A DNA stretch of 25,271 nucleotides from a virus. A model generated the notes under the pieces. It did not search any database. It was given only the letters and a program-made list of their open reading frames with translations, and was not told the DNA's origin. Positions within the stretch are counted from its first letter, which is position 1. Every line of letters starts with the position of its first letter. Positions 6,120 to 13,551 of this stretch are shown one piece after another. Location of the stretch: positions 1-25,271 of IMG/VR virus record IMGVR_UViG_3300045930_000288, one strand, 5' to 3'. The translations under genes were made by a program, and so were the position numbers.

Positions 6120-7958
6120 TTAAGGTCTCAGCAGCAGGCGCATGCGGGCCGCGGAGTCGCCGGAGCTGCTCGCCACAAACTCCCCCGCCCCAATCGTCTC
6201 GCCGTCGTGGCCGGCGTCTTGGAGAGTCACGTCTGTGACGCGGTACTTCGACCGCACCCAATCGAGAACACCTGTGTCGTCCGCTGTCGCGATGGCCGGG
6301 TTGGCAAAGGCGTAAGTCTTGGCGGCTGCCAGCGTGCCGTCCGTTCCGCCGATGGCCGCTCCCCACTCTGCCAGTCCATTACCGGAATCGAGGAACGGAT
6401 CGACGATAATCGTAAAATCGTTGTTCCCTACTGTGGCATTTGGAAACGCTGTGTTGGGCGTGATCCTGACGCCGCTGTAACCCACCACGTCGTTTTGCGT
6501 CGTGTTTCCATTGTTGTACTTGCAAGTGCCGGATGCTGGATTGAGAACGGCGTTGTAGCGCGATAGGGTGACTGCATCGACTACGGCGGAGGCGGGGACT
6601 GCATGGGCGGCAACGTAGATGTTGCCTCCGCTCAGTCTGGTCACAAGATTAGACCGGCAACTGGCAACAAATCCAGCGAAGCTCCCTTCTGGTGCCTCTC
6701 CTAATTTTCCGAGTCTTATGAATTCTGCCGCACCGACGCAGGTGTTGTGTTCGGCCGTCACGAAGCCAGGCGTGTCATGTTCGACGGGCAGAATGAACAC
6801 GCCGGCACCTGATCTGAAAATCCCTAAACAGCCCGTGATTGTATAGTCATGGCTGTGCCCCACACTGGTGAACGTGGCATCAGTGGTAGAAGTGAGCGTC
6901 TCGCCTACGCAGTCCTTGATAATCGCGCCGTCCCCAAGCACTGCCATCGAGTGCGGCAGCCCCAGCCCTTCATTGAAGATGTAGCAACGTTGGATGGCGG
7001 CGCTATTGCCAACACCGAACACCAACTCCCCGCCATCCATAATGAACAGGTTGTCGGTGAATTGCGTTTCGTCTGACCAGTCCGCAGAATTGTCGAAGTA
7101 GAGGAACGGGGCAACATTGCGTGAAAATTCAATTCCATCGGTGTAGCCCAGCAGATACGGGGCTTCGTCAAAGCTGTTTTCGGTAACGAGCCACGTCTTG
7201 GTTGTCGGCCCCAGGAAGCGGAATAACGCACAAGTGTCTGTCCCCGTCACGTCCACCATAACGGAGTCGGTGAAAATGTTTCCTTGGAAGGTCACGTTAC
7301 CGTCCCACGGGAAACCACCGCCCTGTCCGGCGATCCAGTCGCCGCGAAAACTGGTGCGAACAAATCGAGAATTAGTTATCGAGATCGGATAAGTCGCGCT
7401 CAGTGTCGAAGCAGCTTCGTAAACTTTTACGCCGAAATTACTGGTGTCTCCCAAGTCGGTAAAACGTCCATAATCGCAGTCGGTGAGCCCAGCCGTGTCG
7501 CTGGCACCGGACACGACAGTAATTCGACCAGGATCACCTCCGCCAGATAGGTCCGTCTTTATCTCGGCGTAGTTACCGGCGGTGCCGATGACCGAGATGA
7601 ATCCGGTAAAGTTTTCGCACTTCACGTCGTAGCGCTTGCCAGCGCCAGGCGTTAGCGACAGGGTTCCATTGACTATGAGGCGGTTGATGTACGGGGCTGT
7701 CGTGCTTTGGATTATCACGTCGCCCCTGGCTACTACCGTCACTCCGGCATTGATAGTGAGAGTTTTTCCGGCAACGCCTGTATCGAACTGAATAGCCGCA
7801 GTGCCGCCAGTTGCCGGACTGCTGCCGATGTCCACGTTAGCCGTGATCGTGACGTTATGTGAAATCGTTACGGTATCGCCAGGTACGGGGGCCGTGCCGC
7901 CAGTCCATGTCGCTCCGACGTTCCAATTGCCGTCAGCGGCGGTTGTTTTAGCTGCCAT
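6120..7958 (-). CDS. beta-helix tail fibre or tailspike protein
   Basis: The 612-residue protein starts with a G8-like segment, WTGGTAPVPGDTVTI at about residues 18-32, then strand-turn repeats (VTITANVDI, LTINAGVTVVARGDVIIQST, RLIVNGTLSL) characteristic of a right-handed parallel beta-helix that runs through most of the chain. Proteins of this build in phages are fibres or tailspikes that bind, and sometimes cleave, surface polysaccharide. No clear catalytic acid pair can be read, so binding is safer than hydrolysis. The ATG at 7958 overlaps the preceding TAA (TAATG). It is the main receptor-binding candidate, and its base composition is slightly less GC-rich than its neighbours, as often seen for exchanged adsorption genes. 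Confidence 0.75.
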   Translation of the reverse strand: MAAKTTAADGNWNVGATWTGGTAPVPGDTVTISHNVTITANVDIGSSPATGGTAAIQFDTGVAGKTLTINAGVTVVARGDVIIQSTTAPYINRLIVNGTLSLTPGAGKRYDVKCENFTGFISVIGTAGNYAEIKTDLSGGGDPGRITVVSGASDTAGLTDCDYGRFTDLGDTSNFGVKVYEAASTLSATYPISITNSRFVRTSFRGDWIAGQGGGFPWDGNVTFQGNIFTDSVMVDVTGTDTCALFRFLGPTTKTWLVTENSFDEAPYLLGYTDGIEFSRNVAPFLYFDNSADWSDETQFTDNLFIMDGGELVFGVGNSAAIQRCYIFNEGLGLPHSMAVLGDGAIIKDCVGETLTSTTDATFTSVGHSHDYTITGCLGIFRSGAGVFILPVEHDTPGFVTAEHNTCVGAAEFIRLGKLGEAPEGSFAGFVASCRSNLVTRLSGGNIYVAAHAVPASAVVDAVTLSRYNAVLNPASGTCKYNNGNTTQNDVVGYSGVRITPNTAFPNATVGNNDFTIIVDPFLDSGNGLAEWGAAIGGTDGTLAAAKTYAFANPAIATADDTGVLDWVRSKYRVTDVTLQDAGHDGETIGAGEFVASSSGDSAARMRLLLRP

Positions 7959-8065
7959 TAGCTGGACTCCATTTCAGCCAGCGGCGAACGCTCGGCTTGG
8001 AGCAGGGCGGTAAGCGGCTGCTCGGTGGTGGCGGGAGCGGGATGGATTTCGGCTTGGAGCATCAT
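7958..8065 (-). CDS. 35-residue linking peptide gene
   Basis: A small gene fills the gap between two virion genes: ATG at 8065 lies 4 bases after the preceding TAA, and its own TAA shares a base with the fibre start (TAATG). The product begins MMLQAEIHPAPATTEQP and is Glu/Ala/Leu-rich with a probable C-terminal helix. Tight stop-start spacing on both sides is the main evidence, since phage operons rarely leave such a gap. It may simply keep ribosomes moving into the fibre gene. A longer frame starting at 8146 overlaps the upstream gene and is less likely. Confidence 0.4.
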   Translation of the reverse strand: MMLQAEIHPAPATTEQPLTALLQAERSPLAEMESS

Positions 8066-8069
8066 GCGG

Positions 8070-8519
8070 TTATTGGGCTCCGCTGCGGTGCAGGTGGATG
8101 ATGCCGACCCAAAAAATCTTTTTGGCGTTGGCCGGGTTGATCTCACTCGCGTCGATGAAATACAGCTCGCACATCAGGTGCTTGCTGCGGACCTCGTCGT
8201 CCCAGTCGTCAACGATCGCGTCGGTGTCGACCTGGGCGAACCGCACGTAACCCAGAGCCGGATCTCCGTCGATGGCATCGCCCAGGTCGGTCACATAGAT
8301 GCGCGACTCGCCGCTCGCCTCCTGATCGCTAGCAATGTCGAGCAGCTCGGTATCGGGCTCGCCGCCGACTCGCTCCGACAACACGCAGTGCACCACGTCC
8401 TCGGCGGCTAGCGCGGCGAAGCTCACGCCGTCACTGGCGTACAGCTCGATGGTAAAGGGGAAATCCTCCGTCACACCGGCGAACAAATCGAGCGTTAGAT
8501 TGCGGTCAATGGTGGCCAC
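8070..8519 (-). CDS. small acidic virion protein of unknown function
   Basis: The 149-residue protein is acidic and beta-rich (LTLDLFAGVTEDFPFTIELYA), with an internal DTDAIVDDWDDEV stretch and a C-terminal strand IFWVGIIHLHR. The opening resembles the small fibre-associated proteins found next to tail fibre genes in many phages. The start is GTG at 8519, two bases after the TAA of the upstream gene, so it is translationally coupled. It sits between the long repeat-bearing protein and the beta-helix fibre. A chaperone or connector for fibres is one guess; no domain could be assigned. Confidence 0.6.
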   Translation of the reverse strand: MATIDRNLTLDLFAGVTEDFPFTIELYASDGVSFAALAAEDVVHCVLSERVGGEPDTELLDIASDQEASGESRIYVTDLGDAIDGDPALGYVRFAQVDTDAIVDDWDDEVRSKHLMCELYFIDASEINPANAKKIFWVGIIHLHRSGAQ

Positions 8520-8521
8520 GA

Positions 8522-11194
8522 TTACCGCACCCCCCGCCGGAAAGTGCCTGCCGTCCGCGGCCGGCGAAACGTGCCCGCGGTGGCTGGCCGGCGAAACGTG
8601 CCGGCCGTGGTGGGTCGCCGAAACGTGGCCGCGACGGGAAACTTTTTGGTGTGCACGCCGATCGCCCCGACCGACAGCTCCACCAGGCCCACCGCGTGGG
8701 CGGCCTGCTTGGGCGTGGCAGCCGCGATCACGACGAAGTCGAGCAGGCCGATGCCGGCGGCGACGCCGTGGACCGGTTCGGGTGTCACGGCCAGCACATC
8801 GATCTGGCTGGCCGGCAGCGGCGCCGCTTTGGCCGCAGCCGGCGACACCGCTGCCAGCTCTACCTGAGCGATTCCCGCTGCCGCGGCATGACTGGCCGCC
8901 GGCGCCACGCCCGTGAAATCGAGCAGCCCCTGGCCACTGGCGAAACTTTTGGTGGTGGCGGGCGCGACGCTGGTCAGGTCGACGACGACGGGGCCGCTGG
9001 CGGCGTCGTGCTTGCTGGTTGGCGTGACGTGTACCACGTCGATCAGACCCTGGCCGCTGGGAACCGATTTGCTGCCGGTGGGGGCACTGGATACGAAATC
9101 CACCGCGCCGATCCCGCTGGGGGCCCCTTTGGCGATGGTCTGTGCGGGCACGGACCCGATGGCGGCGACGACGGGCGGAACGGCCGCGTGTTGGGGCGTG
9201 ATCGAGGGGGTGACCAGGTCGACCAGGCCTTGGCCGCTGGCGGCGCTGAAGTTCACGGCCACGGCCGGCTGGGCAAACCAGACGCGGCCGAACTCGTGGA
9301 CCACGGTTTTGGAGCCGGCGGCGGCGAGGGGCGTCACATCGATTAACCCTTGGCCGCTCGCCGCCGCCTTGGCCGCTGTGGGTGCCACATGCACCAGGTC
9401 AATGCGTCCCAAGCCGGCGGCGGCCTGGTTTTGGGTGCCGGCGGGGGCCACGCCCGTGATGTCGAGCAGGGCCGGCGACACGGCCGCCCGATGATCGACG
9501 GTGGTCGTCGGTGCCGTCAGCTCGAGGAGCTGCGCATCGCCCTGCTGCCAGCTGACGCGGGGGACGGCAGCGAGGGGCGTGATCTCGATCGACTGGGGTG
9601 GGACTGGCGCCAGCGTGAGCGCCGCGGGGCTCTTGGGTGTAATTTCCAACAGGCCGAACGGCGAAGCGGCGGTGATGCCGCCGACGGTAGGGGCCACGGC
9701 TGTGATGTCTACTAGCCCCTGGCCGCTGGCGGCTGCTTTGGCGGACGCGGGCGTGATCGCCCGGATGTCGAGGAATGCCGGCGCTACGTCGGCCGTTATG
9801 CCTGACTCCGACGAATAGGTAACTTCCAGATACGGGTCGCTGCCCGTTCCTGACTGATCGGCGCTATAAAAGGCGGGCCCGCTCTGGTTGTCGGCGGCCC
9901 AAGTGGGTGGCGTGTCGTCGTAATCGCTCGACAACCTCACGGCGAACTTGCTAACACCCGCGTCGCTGATGGCAGCTATCCCCGTCCCATTAAAGTTCCA
10001 ATCGCTGTAAGCGTTGATACTTAGGCTGTCTTCATCCACTGGCGTCGCAAAGGACGTGCTACCGATCTGGTCAAAGTCCGCCGTGGCGATGGCGGTCGAG
10101 GACGCTGGACTGCTGCCGACGATATAAATCAGTTGATCGAAATTGGGATCAGTGCTGAAATTGTTGCTGTGTTTGAGGGCAATCTTGGCCGCCGAAATGC
10201 TCGCGTCGTTCGGCAAACTCGAAGTGTCGAAGAGCAGAAATGACCGGCCGATCCGGTTCCATTTGTCGGTATTGGTGTCGTTGGACTCAACGGTCAAGAA
10301 AAGTTCGGTTCCACTGTCATCGGCCACGGTGCCAGACGCCGCATCGTGGAGCGTGGACCAATCGAAGCCTGACGGGTCGCTTTCGGTCCCCTTGTCGATA
10401 TATCCGTCGACGCTCGTGCTTTCTGGATGCGGGTCGGGGTAGAAAGTGCTCGTCGTATCGGCGTAAACCGGGTAGGTCGCGCCCCGCCAGAATTGCCTCG
10501 GTATGACCTTCACGCCGACAAATCGCGTACCGACGATGCGGCCGCGCAAGTGGATGGCGGCGCGCTTGCGCCGTGAATCCCAGACCAATGGCTGCTTGAT
10601 TTTCAGGCCGCGGAAGCTGCCGGTGGTGAATGAGAGGCCGTGATCGATGTCGCGGTTGTTGCGAAAATCGGCTTCCTGGGCTGACCGGCCGCGGCCGGTG
10701 CTTTCGAGGATCGGCAGGCCGCCGAAGTCGATCTCGATCGGGACCTCGACCGGTCCCTGGCCCGGCGGTTGGCTACGGAAGACGACCAGGTCGCGGATCT
10801 CCTGCTCGTGGAGCTGCACCAGCCGGTCGGCGTTCAGGCCGGGAAACGCCAGAGCGAACAGGATGCCGGCGGCGGTGATGACGCCGGCGACCGGCGACGC
10901 GGTCGGGTAGCGCTTGGCAATTTCGACCGGCGCGTCGGCCATGACGCGCCTGGTCCAAATGTCGTAGCGGTTAGTGCTCTTGATGACGGTCCAGTCGTTG
11001 GCCAGTGTCGGCACGTCCAAACTGTATGGCGCGCGGCTGACGCTGAACGTGCCGCCGGCTTCGCGCGGCGACAGATCGATCCGATCCCAGCCTGAATCTG
11101 CCAGCCAGTTGTGCCACTTCCCCCACAGCCGTGCGCGCGTAGCTCCGCCCTGGAGTTGCTCGGCGTCGGCGTTCCATGTGAGCGGGGCTAACAT
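8522..11194 (-). CDS. 890-residue repeat-bearing virion protein with DNRLRE/CBM96-like domain
   Basis: The N-terminal ~245 residues are mixed and probably anchor the protein to the tail. Residues ~258-462 look like a DNRLRE/CBM96-type beta-sandwich: RSFLLFDTSSL, then SAAKIALKHS and a closing YLEVTYSS. Residues ~470-855 are about nineteen imperfect 20-residue repeats of the form G-hydrophobic-hydrophobic-D/E-hydrophobic-x-x-hydrophobic-A-P followed by a small-residue spacer, often AASGQ. The last 34 residues are four copies of TFRRPxTAG. The build suggests an extended fibre or stalk with a carbohydrate-binding domain. The C-terminal half is compositionally extreme (Ala, Val, Pro, Gly). The start is ATG at 11194, with a weak Shine-Dalgarno site. 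Confidence 0.7.
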   Translation of the reverse strand: MLAPLTWNADAEQLQGGATRARLWGKWHNWLADSGWDRIDLSPREAGGTFSVSRAPYSLDVPTLANDWTVIKSTNRYDIWTRRVMADAPVEIAKRYPTASPVAGVITAAGILFALAFPGLNADRLVQLHEQEIRDLVVFRSQPPGQGPVEVPIEIDFGGLPILESTGRGRSAQEADFRNNRDIDHGLSFTTGSFRGLKIKQPLVWDSRRKRAAIHLRGRIVGTRFVGVKVIPRQFWRGATYPVYADTTSTFYPDPHPESTSVDGYIDKGTESDPSGFDWSTLHDAASGTVADDSGTELFLTVESNDTNTDKWNRIGRSFLLFDTSSLPNDASISAAKIALKHSNNFSTDPNFDQLIYIVGSSPASSTAIATADFDQIGSTSFATPVDEDSLSINAYSDWNFNGTGIAAISDAGVSKFAVRLSSDYDDTPPTWAADNQSGPAFYSADQSGTGSDPYLEVTYSSESGITADVAPAFLDIRAITPASAKAAASGQGLVDITAVAPTVGGITAASPFGLLEITPKSPAALTLAPVPPQSIEITPLAAVPRVSWQQGDAQLLELTAPTTTVDHRAAVSPALLDITGVAPAGTQNQAAAGLGRIDLVHVAPTAAKAAASGQGLIDVTPLAAAGSKTVVHEFGRVWFAQPAVAVNFSAASGQGLVDLVTPSITPQHAAVPPVVAAIGSVPAQTIAKGAPSGIGAVDFVSSAPTGSKSVPSGQGLIDVVHVTPTSKHDAASGPVVVDLTSVAPATTKSFASGQGLLDFTGVAPAASHAAAAGIAQVELAAVSPAAAKAAPLPASQIDVLAVTPEPVHGVAAGIGLLDFVVIAAATPKQAAHAVGLVELSVGAIGVHTKKFPVAATFRRPTTAGTFRRPATAGTFRRPRTAGTFRRGVR
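8525..8626 (-). repeat. 27-bp coding repeats (TFRRPxTAG, four units)
   Basis: Three full 9-residue units with T, A or R at the variable position, plus a final partial unit TFRRGVR, end the 890-residue protein. The DNA copies are near-identical around CGAAACGTGCC. The tail is strongly basic, unlike the rest of the chain. Confidence 0.85.
8645..9787 (-). repeat. 60-bp coding repeats, about nineteen 20-residue units
   Basis: Aligning the chain at each hydrophobic strand (GLVDITAVAPT, GLLEITPKSPA, LLDITGVAPAG, GRIDLVHVAPT, GLIDVTPLAAA, GLLDFTGVAPA and others) gives a nearly constant 20-residue period. DNA around the SGQGL codons (CCCTGGCC.CTGGC on the plus strand) is almost unchanged in several units, which makes expansion or loss by recombination possible. 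Confidence 0.8.
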
Positions 11195-11220
11195 TAAACT
11201 GATTCGACGAGGACCATCAA

Positions 11221-11307
11221 ATGGAAAACGACACGCAATCGCAAAACGGGGAACTTCCCGTGCTCATCGGCAACCCCAAAGAGGTTGCTGAGTGGTTGGC
11301 GGAATAA
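11221..11307 (+). CDS. possible 28-residue peptide on the opposite strand
   Basis: In the gap between two minus-strand virion genes a plus-strand frame starts with ATG, 8 bases after GAGG (11209-11212), and ends with TAA directly before a dispersed repeat. The peptide begins MENDTQSQNGELPVLIGNP and ends KEVAEWLAE, which has a natural protein-like composition with a C-terminal helix. No promoter is evident. It could be the remnant of a larger gene cut by the repeat, or chance. It was read directly from the sequence. Confidence 0.3.
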   Translation: MENDTQSQNGELPVLIGNPKEVAEWLAE

Positions 11308-11309
11308 TT

Positions 11310-11335
11310 CCCTCGCTTGCGCTTCGGGTTGGTGT
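11310..11335. repeat. dispersed repeat H (CTTGCGCTTCGGGTTGG)
   Basis: A single copy sits in the gap after the short plus-strand frame. I recall this motif as a very frequent intergenic repeat in planctomycete genomes (CCCTCGC..GCGCTTCGGGTTGGTGT); that is recall and needs a search. Confidence 0.5.
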
Positions 11336-11341
11336 AGCTCA

Positions 11342-12436
11342 TCACCCGTCGGCGGCTTGCAGGATGCCTTCGGCGTTGAAGACGACCGTGAACGTGGATC
11401 CGTCGGGCGTCTTGTTGCTGGCGTATTCGATCCAGTGCAGCGGCACGCTGTTGTTCAGGTTGGTATCGAACTTGATCAGCAGGTTGCCCTGTATCGAGCG
11501 GGTGCCGGCGCCCAGCGTGGCGGCCTCGTCGTCGGCGTCGAACTCGGCCCGGTCGTTGGCGTCGTCGATATTGATAGCCTGGTTGTCGAGGGCCTGGCCG
11601 CCGGTCGAATAGCCGGATCCGTCAAATTCATCAACATTGCTCAGATCCGACACCATGTCCTTGGCGTCGCGCTCGGTGTCGGCGGTGGTGTTGGTCATCA
11701 GCGGGACGATGCGGATGTCGTCGGCCACCAGGTCGATGTCGGCCGCCAGGTATTCGCCGTAGGCGTATTGAAAACCGTGGCTGGCGGCCAGGACGGGGGC
11801 GGTGAGGGCCGCGATCTCATCCTTGAGCTGGTTGATCGAGCGGGCCAGCTTGGGGGCGCGGGCCGGATTCTCGATGGCCTCGCGCTCGAGGGCGGCCAGC
11901 TCGTCACGCCGGCGGGCGATCAGGGCCGCGCGGCGGGTGTGCCACTCGGCCACGTGGTCGCGGCGCTCGTTGCGGCGCTCGCGCCGCTTGCGCCGATCGT
12001 CCTTGTCGAGGCCCTGCAATCGGCCGCGGTTGAGGAACGCTTCGGCGGCTGCCGACTCGTCGCGGCGCTTGGGCTTTTTGCTGGGGGCGCCGCTGGCGTC
12101 CTTGGCGCCGGGGAGCTGCGACGTATCGAGGCCGTTGGCCCCGTAAGGGACGCCGCCGGGCAGCATCGAGCCGGCGCGGATGTGCTCCACGATCCGGCCC
12201 AGGCAGTGGATCGAGCGCTCCTCGGCCAGCACCAGCGCGCGGGCCTCGGCCTCGCCGCCGGGGGCTTTGCCTTCGAGCAGGGCCGCTTTAAGGCAGGGCT
12301 CCCAGGCCTTCATGGGGTCGTTGGTGTAATCGGCCGGCTCGCCGTCGATCAGGATCTCAAAGTGGCCGAGCGGGCGGCCGTCGCGGGGCCCGCGGTGCTC
12401 GCTGGCCTGACGCTGGCGGATTTCAAATTTGGGCAT
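11342..12436 (-). CDS. fused tail protein: N-terminal domain, coiled coil, C-terminal virion domain
   Basis: The 364-residue protein has three parts. Residues 1-110 form an unrecognised domain with a conserved-looking FEILIDGEPADY strand. Residues ~115-212 are very basic and helical (KKPKRRDES, RRKRRERRNERRDH, then a Glu/Arg/Leu coiled coil). Residues ~213-364 resemble a stand-alone structural protein seen in other phages: DIRIVPLMTNTTADTERDAK, then DEFDGSGY, NRAEFDADDE and a final FNAEGIL. I know that family from memory as a small tail-region virion protein. Here it appears fused behind the coiled coil. The ATG is preceded by GGAG at 7 bases. The charged linker could bind DNA or pack against other tail proteins. 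Confidence 0.65.
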   Translation of the reverse strand: MPKFEIRQRQASEHRGPRDGRPLGHFEILIDGEPADYTNDPMKAWEPCLKAALLEGKAPGGEAEARALVLAEERSIHCLGRIVEHIRAGSMLPGGVPYGANGLDTSQLPGAKDASGAPSKKPKRRDESAAAEAFLNRGRLQGLDKDDRRKRRERRNERRDHVAEWHTRRAALIARRRDELAALEREAIENPARAPKLARSINQLKDEIAALTAPVLAASHGFQYAYGEYLAADIDLVADDIRIVPLMTNTTADTERDAKDMVSDLSNVDEFDGSGYSTGGQALDNQAINIDDANDRAEFDADDEAATLGAGTRSIQGNLLIKFDTNLNNSVPLHWIEYASNKTPDGSTFTVVFNAEGILQAADG

Positions 12437-12484
12437 GGAAAAACTCCGGGGATTCGGCAGTGGTGGTGTGGTTGGTTGGGGAAA

Positions 12485-13027
12485 CTAGCCGTTGAAGAAG
12501 AGCTTGGCTTTCCAGGTGTCGGCGGCGGTGCCGGCGAAGCGGAGATCCTTGCTCGAGCCGCCGACGGCCGGCGTATTGAGCGTGAAGGTCTCTTGATCGG
12601 GGTCGGTGAGCACCATGGCGATCGTGGTGCCGGGATAAAAAATGGCCGTCTTGCTGGCCCCGAACAGGGCATAGCCGTTGCCGCCCTGCGGGCCGAACGT
12701 GACGCCGCCGGCGGCGTTGCCGGGGTCGAATTGCAGGATGATGCCGACCAGTTTTTTGGTGCTCTTGTCGACCGTCTCGCTGGGGTCGCGGGCGGTGGGG
12801 GCGGCGGTCAGGTCGAAATCCTTGGTCGAGCCGCTGAGCGTCCACGACAGGTCGACCACTTCGCCGGCGATGGGCGGCTCGCTGTCGGCGTTGAGCGACA
12901 GGACCAGCTTGGGCTGGGTGTAGCTGCGCTGGTTGCCGCCGGCCTCGGACAGGGGCGCGCTGTCGCTGTCGATCTCCTCGCGGAGCGACAGCTGGAGGTT
13001 GACTTGGGCGGAAAGTGCGTAGGTCAT
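12485..13027 (-). CDS. tail structural protein, 180 residues
   Basis: The protein is beta-rich with regular polar/hydrophobic alternation (VNLQLSLREEIDS, PKLVLSLNADSEP, VGIILQFDPGNA, KTAIFYPGTTIAMVL). It is soluble and has no visible catalytic motif. The size and strand pattern would fit a tail tube-like or distal tail disc protein. Its gene lies two genes after the tape measure, and the start follows a long dispersed repeat that fills the whole gap to the preceding gene. The start is ATG at 13027. The exact role cannot be read from the sequence. Confidence 0.6.
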   Translation of the reverse strand: MTYALSAQVNLQLSLREEIDSDSAPLSEAGGNQRSYTQPKLVLSLNADSEPPIAGEVVDLSWTLSGSTKDFDLTAAPTARDPSETVDKSTKKLVGIILQFDPGNAAGGVTFGPQGGNGYALFGASKTAIFYPGTTIAMVLTDPDQETFTLNTPAVGGSSKDLRFAGTAADTWKAKLFFNG

Positions 13028-13035
13028 GCGGCAGC

Positions 13036-13121
13036 CAGGGGGTTCGGGGTTCGCGATTCGGGGTTCTGGGGAGCGAATCGGTTGAGGCCCCTCAGTCCCG
13101 AGTCCCTAGTCCCGAGTCCCG
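13036..13121. repeat. dispersed repeat E (TTCGGGGTTC / CCCGAGTCCC)
   Basis: One half is GGTTCGGGGTTCGCGATTCGG and onward; the other iterates CCCGAGTCCCTAGTCCCGAG. It fits between the stop codon at 13122 and the next start at 13027 with almost no spare bases. This looks like a common bacterial intergenic iterated repeat. Confidence 0.75.
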
Positions 13122-13526
13122 TTACGGTGGTTGGGTGAAGGGGTCGAGGGGCAGCAGCTCCCAGTGGGCGAAGACCAGGGCCGTGTACCACAGGGGATCG
13201 TTGGCGATGGCGATCCGGGGCACGCTTTTGACTTGCACGACTTCGACGCGCAGGACCTTGTGCAGCTGGAACTCCTCGAGCGTGCCGTAGAAGACGGGGA
13301 CGGGGTCGGCCAGCTCGAGCAGCTTGTAGTTGTGGATGAACGTCTTGCCGTACAAGAAATTCAGGGCCACGGCTTCCGAGTCCAGCTCGAACGGCGCGCC
13401 GCGAATGCCCGTGTTCCACAGGGCGGTGCCGCTGACGCCCGAGCGGGCGGACGGCGACCACATCGGGCTGGCTCGATCGGGGCAGCGCGAGAGGCGGATG
13501 AATTGAAAAAGGCCGATGGAGTCCAT
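13122..13526 (-). CDS. tail protein downstream of the tape measure gene
   Basis: The 134-residue protein follows the tape measure, where small distal tail or tail-associated proteins are expected. It is mixed alpha/beta with aromatic-rich strands (VALNFLYGKTFIHNYKLLEL, PLWYTALVFAHWELLPL). The C-terminus ends in Pro-rich TQPP, and the TAA stop directly borders dispersed repeat E. No known domain was recognised. A role as a distal tail adaptor is inferred from position only. Confidence 0.55.
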   Translation of the reverse strand: MDSIGLFQFIRLSRCPDRASPMWSPSARSGVSGTALWNTGIRGAPFELDSEAVALNFLYGKTFIHNYKLLELADPVPVFYGTLEEFQLHKVLRVEVVQVKSVPRIAIANDPLWYTALVFAHWELLPLDPFTQPP

Positions 13527-13551
13527 GCATTACGGGTTGGGATCTCGGGGT

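Noticed and set aside
13036-13121. Iterated CCCGAGTCCC units considered as a CRISPR array
   Set aside because: Units are about 7-11 bases with no unique spacers of constant length.
11285-13138. Long plus-strand frame of 617 residues
   Set aside because: Shadow of the high-GC minus-strand genes 11342-12436 and 12485-13027, with Gly/Val/Ala/Arg-biased composition and no motif.
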